DNA of 64,000 nt from Heloderma charlesbogerti (GCA_026122225.1 JANEZZ010000794.1:62001-126000), one strand, 5' to 3'; positions 27,149 to 40,397 are shown, counted from the first letter of the stretch. Numbers and translations: made by a program. The notes: a model not told the origin generated them from the letters alone.

Positions 27149-30100
27149 TCACTTCCTCTTGTGCCTGCACAGGAACACGAAAGCAGCACGTCAGTCTTCA
27201 GAGGGGGGGGAGACACAGCAGGAAACTCACCCACAGAAAGGAAGCACGTTGTGGGGGACTCACCTGGAGCGGGCATTGAGGGTGCCTCCTCTCCCCCTTG
27301 TGGCCAGGCCCAGGCGCCTGCGGTCTTCGAAAGAGGGCCTGCAGGATGGGGCAGTCAGTATCACGGCCAGCACAGCCCCAACCAGCCCAGGGAACAGCCT
27401 CATTCAGCCCTGCTCCCTCGAGGGCCAGGGACCTATGAGCCTTTTCCAGGAAGGCAAAGCATCACCCTCCATCACCCAAAAAGAGCCCCAGAGAGGCCTC
27501 CCTCAACAATGCAAATGCTCAGTGCCCTGGTACCCCATCCCTACCCTTGGAGCAAGGGAGACCACAAACGTGAAGGGAAGTGGTGGGGAGGGGGCTCTTT
27601 CCTGTGCACAGACCCCTCTTTCCGCGCTCCCCACACTAATATTCACCCGGCACGATACTGCTTCAAGGCCCTCCTGTTCGTGTTGGTCAGCTCCTCATCA
27701 AACACAGAGGATCTCTTCTTGCGTTGCTGTTTGGGCCCTGCAACAACAGAGAGGATCCCGTCAGAAACCAAACTGATGCCCCAGGCCTGCACTGCCTGCC
27801 ACACCAGTGCGAGAGAAGGGAACTGCCCTCCTGCAAGGCCACCTGCGACCAGCCCTCGTCCACACACCCAGAGAGAACAGGAACGCCACCACTCCCACCT
27901 GTCCCTGCGGGTGGCGCATCGGCCGGCATGGCCCGGGCTCGTGGAGCTCGGCGATTCCTCTTGGCCAGGCGCTCAGCATACATCTGGGCCTTCAGTACCT
28001 CAAACTGCGAGCGTTCCTCAGGCTGCCAACACAACAACAAGACGGGCTAGCAAGGCCTCCCTCCCAAGGCAGGCAGCCAGGGAACCCATCATCTGCCACC
28101 CTGCCCCACAAAGGCAGTGCTCCCTCCTGCCCCAGGCAGCTGCTCACTGTCAGCTGGGCCTTCTTTTGAGAGTCCTCCATAAACTTTTTCCTTTTCTTCT
28201 TGCCTCGCAGTGCTTGGTCGAACTCCTGAAGGGCCTTGGCCACTGTGGGGGAAAGCGGAGACAGAAATGGCAAGTCAGGGGTGACTCCGCACTAGTGCTT
28301 GGGCCGCCACAGGCCCCACTCACAGCCAGGCCCTCCTCCCTGGGCCAGGCCCTTACGCTTTTCCTTCTTCCTCTCCTCCTGGGTCTGGAACCAGCTGCGG
28401 GTGGCGCCCTCGGCTGCTTCCTGAGCCCCAGTCTCCAGTTTCCGCCTGGCAGTGTTAATCTGGGAGGAGAGCAAAGCAAGGTGATGCTGAGCAGAGCACA
28501 TCTTGGGGCAGAACTCTTGAACCCCGCTTTCTAAGAGGGTGAAGGATTCTGAGACAGTGAGTCAAGGAGAGTTGAACACAGGCAGGGGGGAGAGATGCTC
28601 TAACAGAGGTCACCCCCTTCTCCCACTTGAATGAACCAGCTCAAGGTCGGCACAGGGTATGCAGGACAGGTCCCTAAGACACACACACGCACACCATTAT
28701 CTGAGCTGCATCCCCTGACACACAGCTGCAGGAATGTGGCTCCAGGGCCACTCCCCGCCCTGACAAACAGATCCCACATCCAGTGGTGCCAACTGCCCCA
28801 TGTTCAGCTGCGTTTTGAGAGGTTCGGAAAGGAAGTTCTCACAAATGGGCCAACTAAAGAGAAACATCACAGGGATAAAGCAGCTGGGAGCTCAAAACAA
28901 GCAGCTCTGCAAGAACTTGTTTTGAGGGGGGAGGCAGTCCTCAGGGCCACCCGAAAGGAGAGTGCCCCTGACCTTACTCCCGGGGGTCCCCGGGGGTCCC
29001 CAGGCCCCCTCCCCACCTCTACCTGGGCCTCTGAGTGCTGCATCTCCCGTTCCTCCCGCTCCAGGCGCAGCACGGCGTACACATCTGGCTCTAGCTTCTC
29101 AAGCTTCTCCCGGAAACGCAGGATCACATCTGGGGGAGCCAGCAAGAAGCGGCAGCTGCCGGGTGAGTCTCTCCACACCGGGGCAATTGCAGTGGTCCAG
29201 CAGAGACAGGCTGGCCCGAGGGCCCTCCACCCCTGGCACGTGGCTCTACGCACTCCCTCACCCCCGCCCCCTGGTTGCCATTACCCTGGGGGAGGACTCT
29301 GGCCTTGACGGGCGCTTTGGCAGCCCTGATGATCTCCTTCAGCATCCTGCGCTCCTCCTCGCCCACCAGAGACACGGAGCGGCCGGCCCGGCCCGCCCGA
29401 GCTGTGCGGCCCACCCGGTGGACATAGTGCTTGGTCGTGTTGGGCATCGTGAAATTGATCACCTGCGAGCGAGCACAAGACAGGTGGATGAGAGAGGGGA
29501 GCCACCAACAGTGGTCAACAGGAGGGAAGAGGACATGCGCGGCCCTGACCGTTTTGACACCGTCAATGTCGAGTCCTCGCGCTGCAACATCCGTGGCCAC
29601 CAGCACGTCGATCTGCTCGTCTTTGAAGCGCCTGCAGGACAAGCAGAGGGTCAGCAGGGAACCGGCCCTGCAGCTGTGCGCCACCGCACTCCTCCCTCTT
29701 GCTGCAGCCCAGGTGCCTACCGGAGACCCTCCAGGCGCTGGGCCTGAGGGAGGTTGCCATGCAGCTCGCCCACGCGCAGCCCCAGGAGGCCCAGCAGGAT
29801 GTGCAGGCGATGGGCCTGCTTCTTGGTCTGGGTGAAAAGCATCACGCGCGCTGGGAACGTCCGAGTCAGCAGGGCTGGAAGGGAGAGGGGCCTCATCAGT
29901 GGCAGGCACCCTCAGCCCGGGCGCGACCCACGGGGGCTGCCTCCACACCAGCCCACCTGCCACAATGGCCTCCCGATCCCCCTCGCGACTGGGCCGGATG
30001 CGGATGAACTCCTGCCGCAGAAACGGGGCCACCTCCGTGTTGCTGTTCACAAACACCCGGACTGGGTTCTTCAGGGAGACCGAAGCCAAGTCCTTTACCT

Positions 30101-33100
30101 GCCAGAGAGGAAGAAGCTTCATCAGCACTGCCATGCAGCCCCCTCCCCCCACCCCAGTGGGGCAGGATACCGCTTCCCAACACGAAACACTGGCTTGGGG
30201 GGGGGACTCCCTCAGACCACCAGAACTTGAGAGAAATTCTCAAGAGCTAGAGGCCCCTTGCAAGGCGACAGGGCGGTCCCCACTCCCCACCCATCACAAG
30301 CACCCCTGCTCCAGCCTCCACTCTTGGCCTCCTGGCCATGCTCAGTACCTCGTCCGTCATAGTAGCCGAAAAGAGCATCGTCTGGCGATGCCGGCTGCAC
30401 AGCCGAATGATCTCCTTCATCTGCTCCTCAAAGTATTCGTCCAGCATCCTGGGGTTGGGGAGAAGCATGTGAGCAGCAGGTAGTCTGGAGAGAGGGAAGG
30501 AGGCCGGCCGTCTCCTCCTGGCACCAAGGCTGCCCTCCCACTGCCAAGAAGCTCCGAAGCCACGAGCCACCAGCGCCCTCTCACCGGTCAGCCTCGTCAA
30601 GGATGAGGACCTCAATGCTGCCCAGGTGGAAGGAGGGGCAGTTGTGCAGGTGGTCGATGAGGCGACCGGGGGTGGCGATGAGGATGTCGGGGCCTGAGCG
30701 GAGCGCCGCCTCCTGGGTCTGGAGGTCCAGGCCACCTGCAGTGACACACGCCCCACAGAGGCCGTCAGCTCCCAGAACGCGCTACAGCCGCTTCACGCCA
30801 GGCAGGACGGATGTAGACAAGCTCAGCCCCACCAGAGAGAGGCTGGGCAGCCCCTTCCCCGACCGTGGGCCAGTGGCCCAACTCACCCACTGCCAGGCAG
30901 GCTGTGATGCTGCTGAACTGTGCCAGCTGTTTAGCAACGGAGTGCACCTGGATACCCAGCTCTCGAGTTGGCACCAGAACCAACACCCGGGTCACTGGAG
31001 CTTGGCGTGGTTTGTAGATCAAGCGCTCCAGGACAGGCAGGATGAAGGCCGCTGTCTTCCCTGGAAGGTAGGCATCAGGACAAGGTCAGCACGCTGTCCC
31101 AGGCACAGTGTTCCAGGCACAGTGTCCCAGGCCCGGCACCAGGAGCCAGGCCCCTCCTCCAAGCAGCTACTCACCTGTCCCTGTGGCGGCACAAGCACAG
31201 AGGTCCTTCCCCAGCAGCCCCACAGGGATGCAGGCCTTCTGGATAGGGGTCGGCTGCTTGAAGCCCAGGGCAGTTATAGCCTATTAATACAGCAGGTGGG
31301 GGAAAGCCAGTGTGAGGTCTCTGCCCCAAACGCTTGAAGCAGACCCAGTGGCCTGTGTCCAGACAACCAGAAGACCATTTCCCCAGACTACGCTGCCATT
31401 CCACTTGGATTCACCACCGCCCCTGTTAAACGTACTGCAGCTCCCTGACCTCTCCTGGGGTGGGGGGGGGGGGGGGGAGACGACACCACCACTCATGCTC
31501 CCACTTCTGCCAGGCAGCTGCTCATGCCTGCCCACCCCTGGCTCTGGTCCTCTCATGTGCTTGCGGAACAAGCAGGACATGCTTCCCCTGCATGTTCTGT
31601 ATCACTGATCAGCTTTACTATCCAACTCCTTCATCACCACTGCTAGCGTGTAGCATCATATCCAGCAAGGGACCCTGCAGCGGGGAACACCCTGTGCTCA
31701 TCTGTCCATCCACTTTCTATAAGCTTCTGGCTACACTTCACCTGGCCACAGGCCCACCCCAGGTCAATTTCAGCCAGAAGCCCTTGAGCACTTTAATGCC
31801 TCAACAAGTCCACAAACCTAACCACGTTCCCAAATGGTAAGCTGGTGTTATTCTGATGTCTGATTTCTGTACCTGAAAGGACAAGTCTTCAATTTCATTG
31901 TTGTGACCACTGTTGTTTTGTTTAAACTAGGCAAGGTCAATATTTCATCACCTGAGATCACAGAAGTTCTCAGGCACAACAGCTCAGCATCTGCCCATTC
32001 AGAAAAGATTAGGCAACTCAAGCCCCATCTTCACCAACACTCTAAGAGAAAGCAGTAACTGGATACCTTCAGCAAGGGCCGAGAAAGGTTCATGTCTTGG
32101 AATGACAGGTTGTCATCATACTCTGAAGCATCTTCTTCAAAGAACTGCTCAGCTCCCTACAAAACAGGATCACAGAGAAAGAAAGAGAATGCTGATCAAC
32201 TACATCAGAGATGGATGAACATTTCTGAGGCCTCTGCCCCACCTCCAGTGCCTCTGAGACAAGGTGCAAGGAAAAACACCAGTTCCACACCCCAAAAGGC
32301 TCACCTCCTCTTTGCCTTGCTTCCGTTTCCGTTGAGGTTTCACTCTGAGCATATCTACAGAGAGAAGGGTGGAAAAAGGGTGATCATCACAACTTTAGGC
32401 TACAAGACACTGCAAGAATCACTATGGCCAGTTCTGTGCACATACCACCAACAGAATAGTATCTTGTAGCCTCTTAAACAGCATTTACTGAACAACGAAA
32501 TTGCATGGACTAGAGTCACTTTCATCAGATGCCTACAGTGGCATTCTAAGTTGGCACAAATACACGCCAAAACAAATTGCGAGAAAGGGAGTATAAAAGC
32601 CACGAAATGCAAACAGCAGCATACCATAAGAAGAGACTTGAAGCTGCATCAGATGAGAGGCCTCTCTAGTCCAGCATCCATTTTCCCACAGTGGCCAACC
32701 AGACGCCCCGAATGGGAAGCCCAGAAGCAGTACATGAGCGCAACAGCACCCTCCTGCTATGGCTCCCCAGCAACTGCCTCTGACCCTGGAGGGAGCATAG
32801 AGCCACCGACAGTCCTCTCCGCCAGGAATTTGGCCAATCCCCCTTTAAAGCTATAGTTAGTGGCCATCACATCTTGTGACAACAAATTCCATAGTTAACT
32901 ATGCACTGTGAGAAGGGCTTCCTTTTGTTTGTCCTGAATCTCCCACCATTCAGCTTCATGGGATGACCCCACTAGGCTCCAGCATTATGACAGTGGGGTG
33001 GGGGAGTCTCTCTATCCAGTTTATCTTTGAAAACGGTCCGGAAACTTCAGCTGGTCCAAAATAGGGCAGCAGGATTGTTAACAGGGACTGGCCTGCGAGC

Positions 33101-36100
33101 TCATATTACGCCAGTACTTTTCCAGCTACACTGGCTGCCAGTCCATTTCTGGGCCCGATTCAAAGTGCTGGTGTTAACATTCAAAGCCCTTAACGGCTTG
33201 GGGCCAGGTTACCTGAAGGATCGCCTCCTCCCATATGTGCCTGCCCGGACCTTAAGATCATCATCAGCGGCCCTCCTCCGTGAGCCCCTGCCAAAGGAAG
33301 TGAGGCGGGTGGCTACTAGGAGGAGGGCTTTTTCTGTTGTGGCACCCCGGCTCTGGAATGAGCTCCCTACTGAAGTTCGCCTGGCGCCTACATTGTACTC
33401 CTTTCGGCGCCAGGTGAAGACCTTTTTATTTTCCCAGGCATTTTAGCTTTCTAAATTTTTATCTTTGCTGTTTTAAGTCTGTATTTTAAACTCCTGTACT
33501 GCTGCTAGGTTTTATTGTGGTTGTATTGTTATATTGTGGTTTTAATGTTCTATATATTTTAAATTGTTTTATTGTGTGCTGTTTGGTTTTAATTTTTGTG
33601 AACCGCCCAGAGAGCTTCGGCTATTGGGCGGTATAGAAATAAATAAATAAATCTGCATTGTGCATAATTTTATCGATCATGTCCTCTCTTACTTGCCTCT
33701 TTTCTAAACTAACAAGATCCAGTGATGTCATCACTCCTTGTAGGGGAGTCACTCCAGCACTTGAATCACTTTGGCTGCCTTTTTCCGCATCTTTTCCCAG
33801 CTCTACACTATCCTTTTGGAGGTGGGGAGGACACAACCAGAGTGCACACAGGATTCCAAGTCTAGTCATACAACAGATTTGTAGTGAGGTCACTGCACTA
33901 TTGGCAGTTCAGTTTTTGATCTTGCATTGTAAGTGTGGTCCACCTATTCCTACTCTGCTTCCTGCTCTTTTACCAGTGAGTGATCTGTAAGTGGACCTGC
34001 TCTTCTGAGCCCAGGATTGCTACATTTACTACAGAGCCTTTGGGGACCTTGTGTCTTTCGTACTCCCTCTACAAGCGATTGGAGAAGCTCTTGTTTATGT
34101 CAAGCCCAAACCTACAGAAGGCAAACATTTGCGTGACCTGGTCTCAACAGCAGCTACTGGCAATGTTATCGTTTTTGCAATACTAAATCAGCACCTACAG
34201 GAGGACAATTATTTTCTGTAATGAAGAAGCCAACCCTAATGTTAGTTGAAATTCCATAGTACAATTTTTAAAATTAGTTTTCATGCTAGCACCTCCCTTT
34301 GGTTCTTTTTTATTTTTGCACTGAACTATGGGATATTTGAGGGTAGCAACAGACAAAAAGAACACACTTGTTTCTGAATGTTACCCTTTTTTAATGTCAG
34401 GTTTGTTCCCTCTTTAATCTTTTGCATAGAGGCCAACCTGTAAACCCAAAGGAAGTCATTGGTCCTTAAGATGTCACCATGGGACTACTCTTGCTAAAAC
34501 AGTAAAGATGCCTAAGTGCTCTCCTGGAATCTGTCCACAGGGATGGACAGGCTGCCTGGCAAGCCAGAGACCAAGGCTCGCTCTCAGCTGGACCCAATGT
34601 ATGACTCACAAAGGAAAACATGTGCTGACTTCTCCCCACACCCCAGTGCCACACCAGCACACCCACTGCTATAGTTACCAGCTTTGGTGAAGATGCTCTC
34701 GTCCGCTGAGGAGCAGTCAGAGCCCAAATCCTCTTGCTCCTCACCACCACCTCCAGCGCTTGCCTTGTTCTCATCCAGCTGCGTAGCCTCTCCACCATCC
34801 CCCGGGTGTGTTCCTTGGTTTGTCTGCTTCTCCTAGGGGAATTAGTCTGGCATTTCTTATGTTCACCCCATCCTGAAGAGAATGGTGCAGCCACAGATCC
34901 AAGAGCAGAAAAACTGCACGGTGCTCCGTTGAGAGCCACTACAAAAAGGAGCAACCATACTGCGGGCACCTCAAGCACAGGACACACTTGTATCCCATAT
35001 GCTCCTCATCACCCTCCTGCCACTTTCATGTTCTACATATAAGGTCCTATTCAGGGACTGGTCGCCTATGACGGATCTAGCTGCTGTAGGGATATGGGCA
35101 GTCACTCATCCTCAGCTTCAAAACTCCCTGCCCCTACCTCCCTGGCTTTGTCCCCCCTTGTCTCTCTGCCCTTATGTTCCAATACGCCCGTACCCATAAC
35201 CTTCATTCTTCAAGCCCCACCACCATCCAAAATGTCTCCTGCTCCCTCCCAAGACTCTGCTCCATTTCCCTTCCTGACCTGGATGCTTGGGGCTGCCTCC
35301 CATAACAGTTATAAGATGCCACCCCTCTTGCTTCCTTCACATCCCTCTTCAAAACTCAACGTTTCCAACCCCTTAGTTCCCAGACCTTGCTGCAGGTTAG
35401 CCCATGATTACGCTTAAGCACATGCAAGTCTAACAACTGCTTACTGCTCGCCAGTTTACCCGCGCTTCCGCCTCTGCTCCTCTCCTCTCCTCTCCTCTCC
35501 TCTCCCCTGTGGGTTCCCATGTCAGATCTTAGACTGTGAGCTCGGGGGGGGGGGGTCTTCTTGTACTCTACAAAGCACCACACACGCTGGCGGCTCTGGG
35601 CGCCTACTCCTGGCCCGCAGACAAACTGGCCCCTCCGCACTCGCGTTGCGGAAGACGCCGGGGCCCCACCGCAGTGCGAGGCCTCACGATCCCAGCACGT
35701 GTCTCACCTGGGCCTTCCTTTTCCTTCTCACTGTCGCGATCTTCTCATCCAGGCTGGTGGCTGATCTCTGGGCAGGCAGAGTAAGCGAGCAAGGTAAGCG
35801 GGGCGCGAGTCCCAGCGGCCGCGGGGGCTCGGGGTGCCCGGCGACCTTCCCCTATGCCTCGGGACGACGGGGAGGGCCCGGGGCCTTCCGGGCAGCGGGG
35901 CTCGCCGGCGCGGAGGGCGGGCCCGGGCCCCGGGGCCTCACCGCGCTGCCGGAGGCGCGCCGGCCCAGCCCGCGTGCGCCCGTCCAGGCCGCGCGCCGTC
36001 GCCCGGAGGCCTCCGGGAGGCCCTTGCGCGGAGCGCCCGCCACGGGCAGGGCGGCCTCCCTCACCTTGCCCTTGAGCTGGCCCAGCGCCGCCGCCCAAGC

Positions 36101-36375
36101 GCCGCCGCCGCCCGGCCTCGCGCACTCCTCCTCCGCGAAGACGAACCCAGAAGCGAAGTCCCCGGGGCGGCCTCCGCGGCGGCCCCGGCCCCGGCCTGGG
36201 GCTCCCGGCTCCTGCGAAGAAAGGGCGCTCAGAGCTGGGCGGGCCCGCTCGGGGGGAGGCCGCCTTCCCGCCGGCCGAGGCCCCGCGCCCCGCCGCCCAC
36301 CTCGGCCTCGGAGCCCGAGTCCGTCGCCTCCTCCGGCCCGCCGCGGCCGGGCGCCAGGCCGCCCTCGCGCTCCAT
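27149..36375 (-). CDS. DDX27: DDX27, DEAD-box RNA helicase
   Basis: DDX27 is a nucleolar DEAD-box ATPase that works with the PeBoW complex in 47S rRNA 3' end processing for the large ribosomal subunit. Coding exons in order: 36375-36301, 36211-36065, 35767-35708, 34832-34679, 32354-32305, 32156-32067, 31280-31175, 31060-30887, 30735-30585, 30448-30349, 30098-29957, 29874-29721, 29631-29550, 29462-29285, 29129-29023, 28459-28357, 28242-28148, 28022-27899, 27737-27647, 27338-27264, 27164-27149. They total 2274 bases: 757 aa plus stop, close to the family's 765-800. All motifs are present: Q motif [18 protein letters not shown], Ia PTRELG, Ib [42 protein letters not shown]. Acidic N-terminus and lysine-rich C-terminus ([17 protein letters not shown]) are typical. 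The tail ends SRHKRK. No lesion was seen. Its 3' end faces SNRPB. Confidence 0.96.
32640..32995 (+). repeat. Unclassified interspersed repeat family, copy 3
   Basis: The fullest copy here: AGTCCAGCATCC, CACAGTGGCCAACCAGA, CACCCTCCTGCTATGG, AATCCCCCTTTAAAGC, TTCAGCTTCATGGGATGACC. It lies in a DDX27 intron. Confidence 0.65.
33010..33650 (+). mobile_element. L2-like non-LTR LINE 3' fragment
   Basis: An open frame at 33027-33446 reads as the C-terminal end of a LINE polyprotein ([46 protein letters not shown]). The 3' UTR follows and ends ACCGCCCAGAGAGCTTCGGC with an AAATAAATAAAT tail. The frame is intact to the normal end of the ORF, so this copy is fairly young. It is antisense to DDX27. Confidence 0.8.
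33650..34640. other. DDX27 intron, unassigned
   Basis: AT-rich sequence without coding or repeat signal that I can name. Confidence 0.4.
35050..35560 (+). mobile_element. L2-like LINE 3' relic
   Basis: A pyrimidine-rich decayed C-terminal reading and a 3' UTR-like end (CAGATCTTAGACTGTGAGCTC) resemble L2. A CTCTC simple repeat at 35480-35505 and a poly-G run at 35544 follow. It lies in a DDX27 intron. Confidence 0.45.
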
Positions 36376-36660
36376 CGTAGCTGGGAGGGAGGGAGGCCGC
36401 CGCCGCCGCCGCGCGCCCGCCCGCCCGCTGCGTCCCGCCAGGAGGCGAGGCGGGGCGGGGCCAGGCCAGGCCGCCGGCAGGCCCCCGCTGCGCCTCTGCT
36501 CGGGCTTTCCGGCGGAGCAAGGCCGCAAAGCCCTCCTGCCGCCCCCTACGGGCGGCTGGAGAGAACCGCCGCCCTGCCTCCCGGAGGCCCGCCGCGCCGC
36601 TGGAGGCCCGAGGCCGACCCGGGGAACGGCCGCGCCGCGCTCCTCCCGGATTACCAGCCG
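35780..36660 (-). promoter_or_regulatory. CpG island at the DDX27 5' end
   Basis: A GC- and CpG-dense block covers DDX27 coding exons 1 and 2 (ATG at 36375) and reaches about 300 bases upstream. It marks the DDX27 promoter. Several long open frames on both strands here are by-products of base composition. Confidence 0.75.
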
Positions 36661-36839
36661 AGCTCCCCAGTAGCCGACAAGCAACGAAGAGCCGCTCCTT
36701 CATCCCTGCACCGTAAGCAGCCCCAAAGGACACGATCTGTCGCTCGCAGTGCCCACAACCCCACAAAGGCCTGAACTCGCCCACCCGCCGCCGAGACGGT
36801 TACTGCGCGCCGCAGTGCCCTGTTAGCGCCCGAAGAAGA

Positions 36840-37105
36840 CAAACGCGTTTCGCTTGACCTGCCTGATTAAAACTCTGAAAATCCTCATCCCTCTCCCACC
36901 GGCGTTGCCATTCTTTAGACATTTCCCTCCAAAGACAGCACTGGGACAGAGGCAAAGAGACATCAGCACAGAGTACTGCAAAAGCATTTTCTGCAGATGA
37001 ATCAGCCAGTTCATTTTCCCGCTATCCCAATATGGGCAGGTGTCCAACAAAACCCAAGCCAGATTCCCACAGAACCAAGTTCCGTATTCACAGACCATAT
37101 TTCAT
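36840..37105. other. Intergenic, nothing recognised
   Basis: Sequence upstream of DDX27 between its CpG island and the first SINE; no feature assigned. Confidence 0.35.
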
Positions 37106-37107
37106 TA

Positions 37108-37362
37108 ACCACTTTATTTATTATTTATTTATTGCATTTATACCCCGCCTTTCTCCCTCTCGCAAGGAACTCAAGGCGGCTTACATTATCCTCCTCCTCA
37201 CCGTTGTATCCTCACAACAACAACCCTGTGAGGTAGGTTGGGCTGAGAGTCTGTGACTGGCCCAAAGTCACCCAGTGAGCTTCCATGGCCAAGTGGGGAC
37301 TAGAACCCGGATCTCCCGGCTCCCAGTCCGTCACTCTCACCACTACACTACACTGGCTCTCC
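37108..37362 (-). mobile_element. tRNA-derived SINE with LINE-like tail, copy 1
   Basis: The minus strand starts AGCCAGTGTAGTGTAGTGG (A-box-like), continues to GGGTTCTAGTCC (B-box-like) and ends in GGCGGGGTATAAATGC plus an AATAAATAAATA tail. It is essentially identical over about 240 bases to the copy at 45449-45697, so the family was recently active. Confidence 0.75.
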
Positions 37363-37401
37363 ACTTAATTCTTGTAAGCCGTATCTGCAGCTTGAATAGC
37401 C

Positions 37402-37935
37402 AGCAATCATAGAATCATAGAATAGTAGGGTTGCAAGGGGCCCACAAGGCCATCGAGTCCAACCCCCTGCTCAGTGCAGGAATCCAGGTCAGAGCATCCC
37501 GGACAGATGGCTGTCCAGCCTCGTCTTGAAGGCCTCCAGTGTGGGAGAGCCCACCGCCTCCCTAGGTAATTGGTTCCATTGTCATATTTCTCTAATAGGA
37601 TGTTTTTCCTGATGTTCAGCCGGAATCTGGCTTCCTGTAACTTGAGCCCATTATTCCGTGTCCTGCATTCTGGGATGACAAAAAAGAGATCCTGTCCTTC
37701 CTCTCTGTGACAACCTTTCAAGTACTTGAAGAGTGCTATCGTATCTCCCCTCAGTCTCCTCTTCTCAAGGCTAAACATGCCCAGTTCTTTCAGTCTCTCT
37801 TCACAGGGCTTTGTTTCCAGTCCCCTGATCATCTTTGTTGCCCTCCTCTGAACCCTCTCCAGTTTGTCTGCATCCTTCTTCAAGTGTGGTGCCCTGAACT
37901 GGACACAGTACTCCAGATGAGGACTAACCAGTGCT
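37402..37935 (-). mobile_element. CR1 3' fragment
   Basis: On the minus strand it codes the CR1 RT C-terminus in a 158-codon frame ([20 protein letters not shown]) plus the 3' UTR and tail at 37402. Confidence 0.9.
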
Positions 37936-38025
37936 GAGTGGAGGGGAACTAGTACTTCCCAGGATTTGGAAGCTATCCCAAAAGAGAATCAGATAAAATC
38001 AAAGCATTACCAGGTCTAACATCCT

Positions 38026-38815
38026 TTGTTGTTCAGTCATGTCCGACTCTTCGTGACCCCATGGACCATAGCACGCCAGGCCTTCCTGTCCTGCGCTCTC
38101 TCCCGGAGCGTGCTCAAGTTCATATTCATTGCATCGGTGATGCTATCTAGCCATCTCATCCTCTGCCGTCCCCTTCTCCTTTAGCCTTCAGTCTTTCCCA
38201 GCATCAGGGTCTTTTCCAGAGAGTTTTCTCTTCGCATTAGGTGGCCAAAATATTGGAGCTTCAGCTTCACTATCTGTCCTTCCAATGAGCAGTCAGGGTT
38301 GATTTCCTTTAGGATGGACTGATTGGACCTCCTTGCAGTCCAGGGGACTCGTAAGAGTCTTCTCCAGCACCACAGTTCGAAAGCATCAATTCTTCGGCGC
38401 TCAGCCTTCCTTATAGTCCAGCTCTCACAGCCATACATTACTACTGGGAAAACCATAGCTTTGATTAGACGGACCTTTGTCGGCAAGGTGATGTCTCTGC
38501 TTCTTACTATGCTGTCTAGGTTGGCCATAGCTTTCCCCCCAAGGAGCAAGTGTCTTTTAATTTCATGGCTACAGTCACCGTCTGCGGTGATCTTGGAGCC
38601 CAAGAAAGTAAAATCTGTCACTGCTTCCATTTCTTCCCCTTCCATATGCCAGGAAGTGATAGGGCCAGATGCCATGATCTTCGTTTTTTTAATGTTGAGT
38701 TTCAAACCAGCATCCTTAACCAACCCAAAAGCCATCAAGATAGCAATCAAGTCTGCCATCATCATCGAACCCAATTTGATAATCAAAACCCTTTTCAAAT
38801 CTCCAAACAAGGGAT
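38026..38815 (-). mobile_element. BovB (RTE-clade) LINE 3' fragment
   Basis: The 212-codon minus-strand frame (38819-38181) is the BovB RT C-terminus (KTKIMASGPITSWHMEGEE, TFLGSKITADGDCSHEIKR, MVFPVVMYGCESWTIRKAE), then the 3' UTR signature TTGTTCAGTCATGTCCGAC. The frame is open to the window of decay; the 5' part is missing. Confidence 0.92.
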
Positions 38816-39270
38816 ACAATAAGCACTGCCCATTCTACCATCAAAAGAATCGCCAAGTAAATCATACATCTGTGTAAATCACACAACAGGGGACCCACTG
38901 AGAAAAGACATACTCTGAGGCCATCTCCTTCATGCCCAAAGCACCAGACTGCCCACAGGTTCCTCCCTCATGTGAGGGGACAGTGAAAAGCCGGAATGGA
39001 ACAGGCCGGAACGGCCCCTTTACATTGAAAAACCATGCCCAAAATAGTGGCATGTGTTAGAAACACTTGATAACAATAATTTAGGACTAAAACCCTTGCA
39101 ATATTGTATTATTATTAACCCCATAATGCCCAGAACACATATGGAACAGAACAGCCCAGAACAGCGACTTCCAAATGAGCAAAATCAACCAAACTAATCA
39201 GTCACACATAACTCCATGGCAGGGATGCAATAAGCCACAACACATCCACAGAAACCACATTCTGATGCCC

Positions 39271-39352
39271 GTTCCAGGCCATAGTCCATATTGAAGAAAA
39301 ATGGCCAGGAATGGCAATGTCTGAGGGAGCAATATGGACCATGGCCTGGGGC
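39271..39352. repeat. Imperfect palindrome upstream of the 5' LTR
   Basis: Arms 39271-39293 and 39330-39352 (CCAGGCCATAGTCCATATTG and its near complement) can pair over about 23 bases with three mismatches, with a 36-base loop. It may be a small foldback element. Confidence 0.55.
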
Positions 39353-39393
39353 AGCTACTGAACGGTGCCATGAAGGTGGGCCTGACCCGGCCT

Positions 39394-39734
39394 TGTAAGC
39401 AGCTTGGTTCAGGCTGATGGGATTGTATCTGTGTGTGTGACCACAAGAAGGCAATTGTAACTTGCTCATAAGCAAGAAATTCCTATCCACCAAAGTAACT
39501 CATCCCTAAAGATAAGAAGGCCGCTGTGCTGATAAGCCTGTGCTGAGCAATAATTGGTTTCTGAGCATGTGTACTGTGTCTTTCTTTGTTCTCCAACCTT
39601 CAGTCTGTCTAGATGCATCCTGTTTTCTTTGGGGGGGGGAGAGAGACAGTTTTGTCTCTCTCTCCCACGGCCGTGTTATGCTTTAATAAATTTCTGTCTC
39701 TTCAACCTAACCTGCCTTGGATATTTCCTTAACA
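39394..39734 (+). repeat. 5' LTR
   Basis: Starts TGTAAGC and ends CTTAACA. It shares with the 3' LTR a block of about 105 identical bases (starting CCACAAGAAGGCAATTG) and the U5 end. It carries an AATAAA at about 39684. Confidence 0.82.
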
Positions 39735-39737
39735 ATT

Positions 39738-39755
39738 TGGTGCCGTGACTCGGAT
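39738..39755 (+). other. Retroviral primer binding site, tRNA-His type
   Basis: Three bases after the LTR end, an 18-base sequence beginning TGGTGCCGTG is complementary to the 3' end of vertebrate tRNA-His. HERV-H uses the same primer class. Confidence 0.82.
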
Positions 39756-40397
39756 CCCAAATGCTGAGGAGAATTGAACCAGTTTGGATCGCCATTCACT
39801 GAACATCCCAGACAAGGTGAGAGACCTTTTGAAATCTCTGAGTCTGGGACTCAGTGTGAGGCTGCCTGTGGAACAATTCAGTCTTGGCTGACGGGATGCC
39901 ACCTTTATAGAGATAGTCAGCAATTTAAGCACATGGTAAATTTTTGTTTTGTTTTTGTTCGTTTGGGGGGGGGTTGTAGAGGTCTGTGGGATATGGTGTC
40001 AGGTGAATGGGTGTTGCCTTGTGTGAACTGAGGAAAAGAATAGAACGAGAGTTGCCTGGTATGAATTCAGGTAAAGAGAAGCAGGGCAAATTATAGTCAC
40101 TGGAACCTTGTGTGAGTGAGTTTTCCTTCTTCCCACCATGGTATGAGCCGGCCAACAAGGCACGGACCTCCTGAATACATCATTCCTGAATGAACGGAGA
40201 TTGCAGTGAGTGACCCGACCTTTCCTTCACTCCCTGCCATGGTATGAGCTCCCTAGACTGTGAGTTACTGATCGTGCCTCCGATTCAGTGGGAGTTCGCT
40301 CTCTGACTGTACCTTGGAATTTGGCAGTGCCTTTTGTTTCTTGCAACCTGTGGAGACGACTTGATTGTTTTTCTGTGTGCTCCTGCGTGAATTGAGG

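Noticed and set aside
38181..38819. A 212-codon host gene
   Set aside because: BovB LINE RT C-terminus followed by the BovB 3' UTR.
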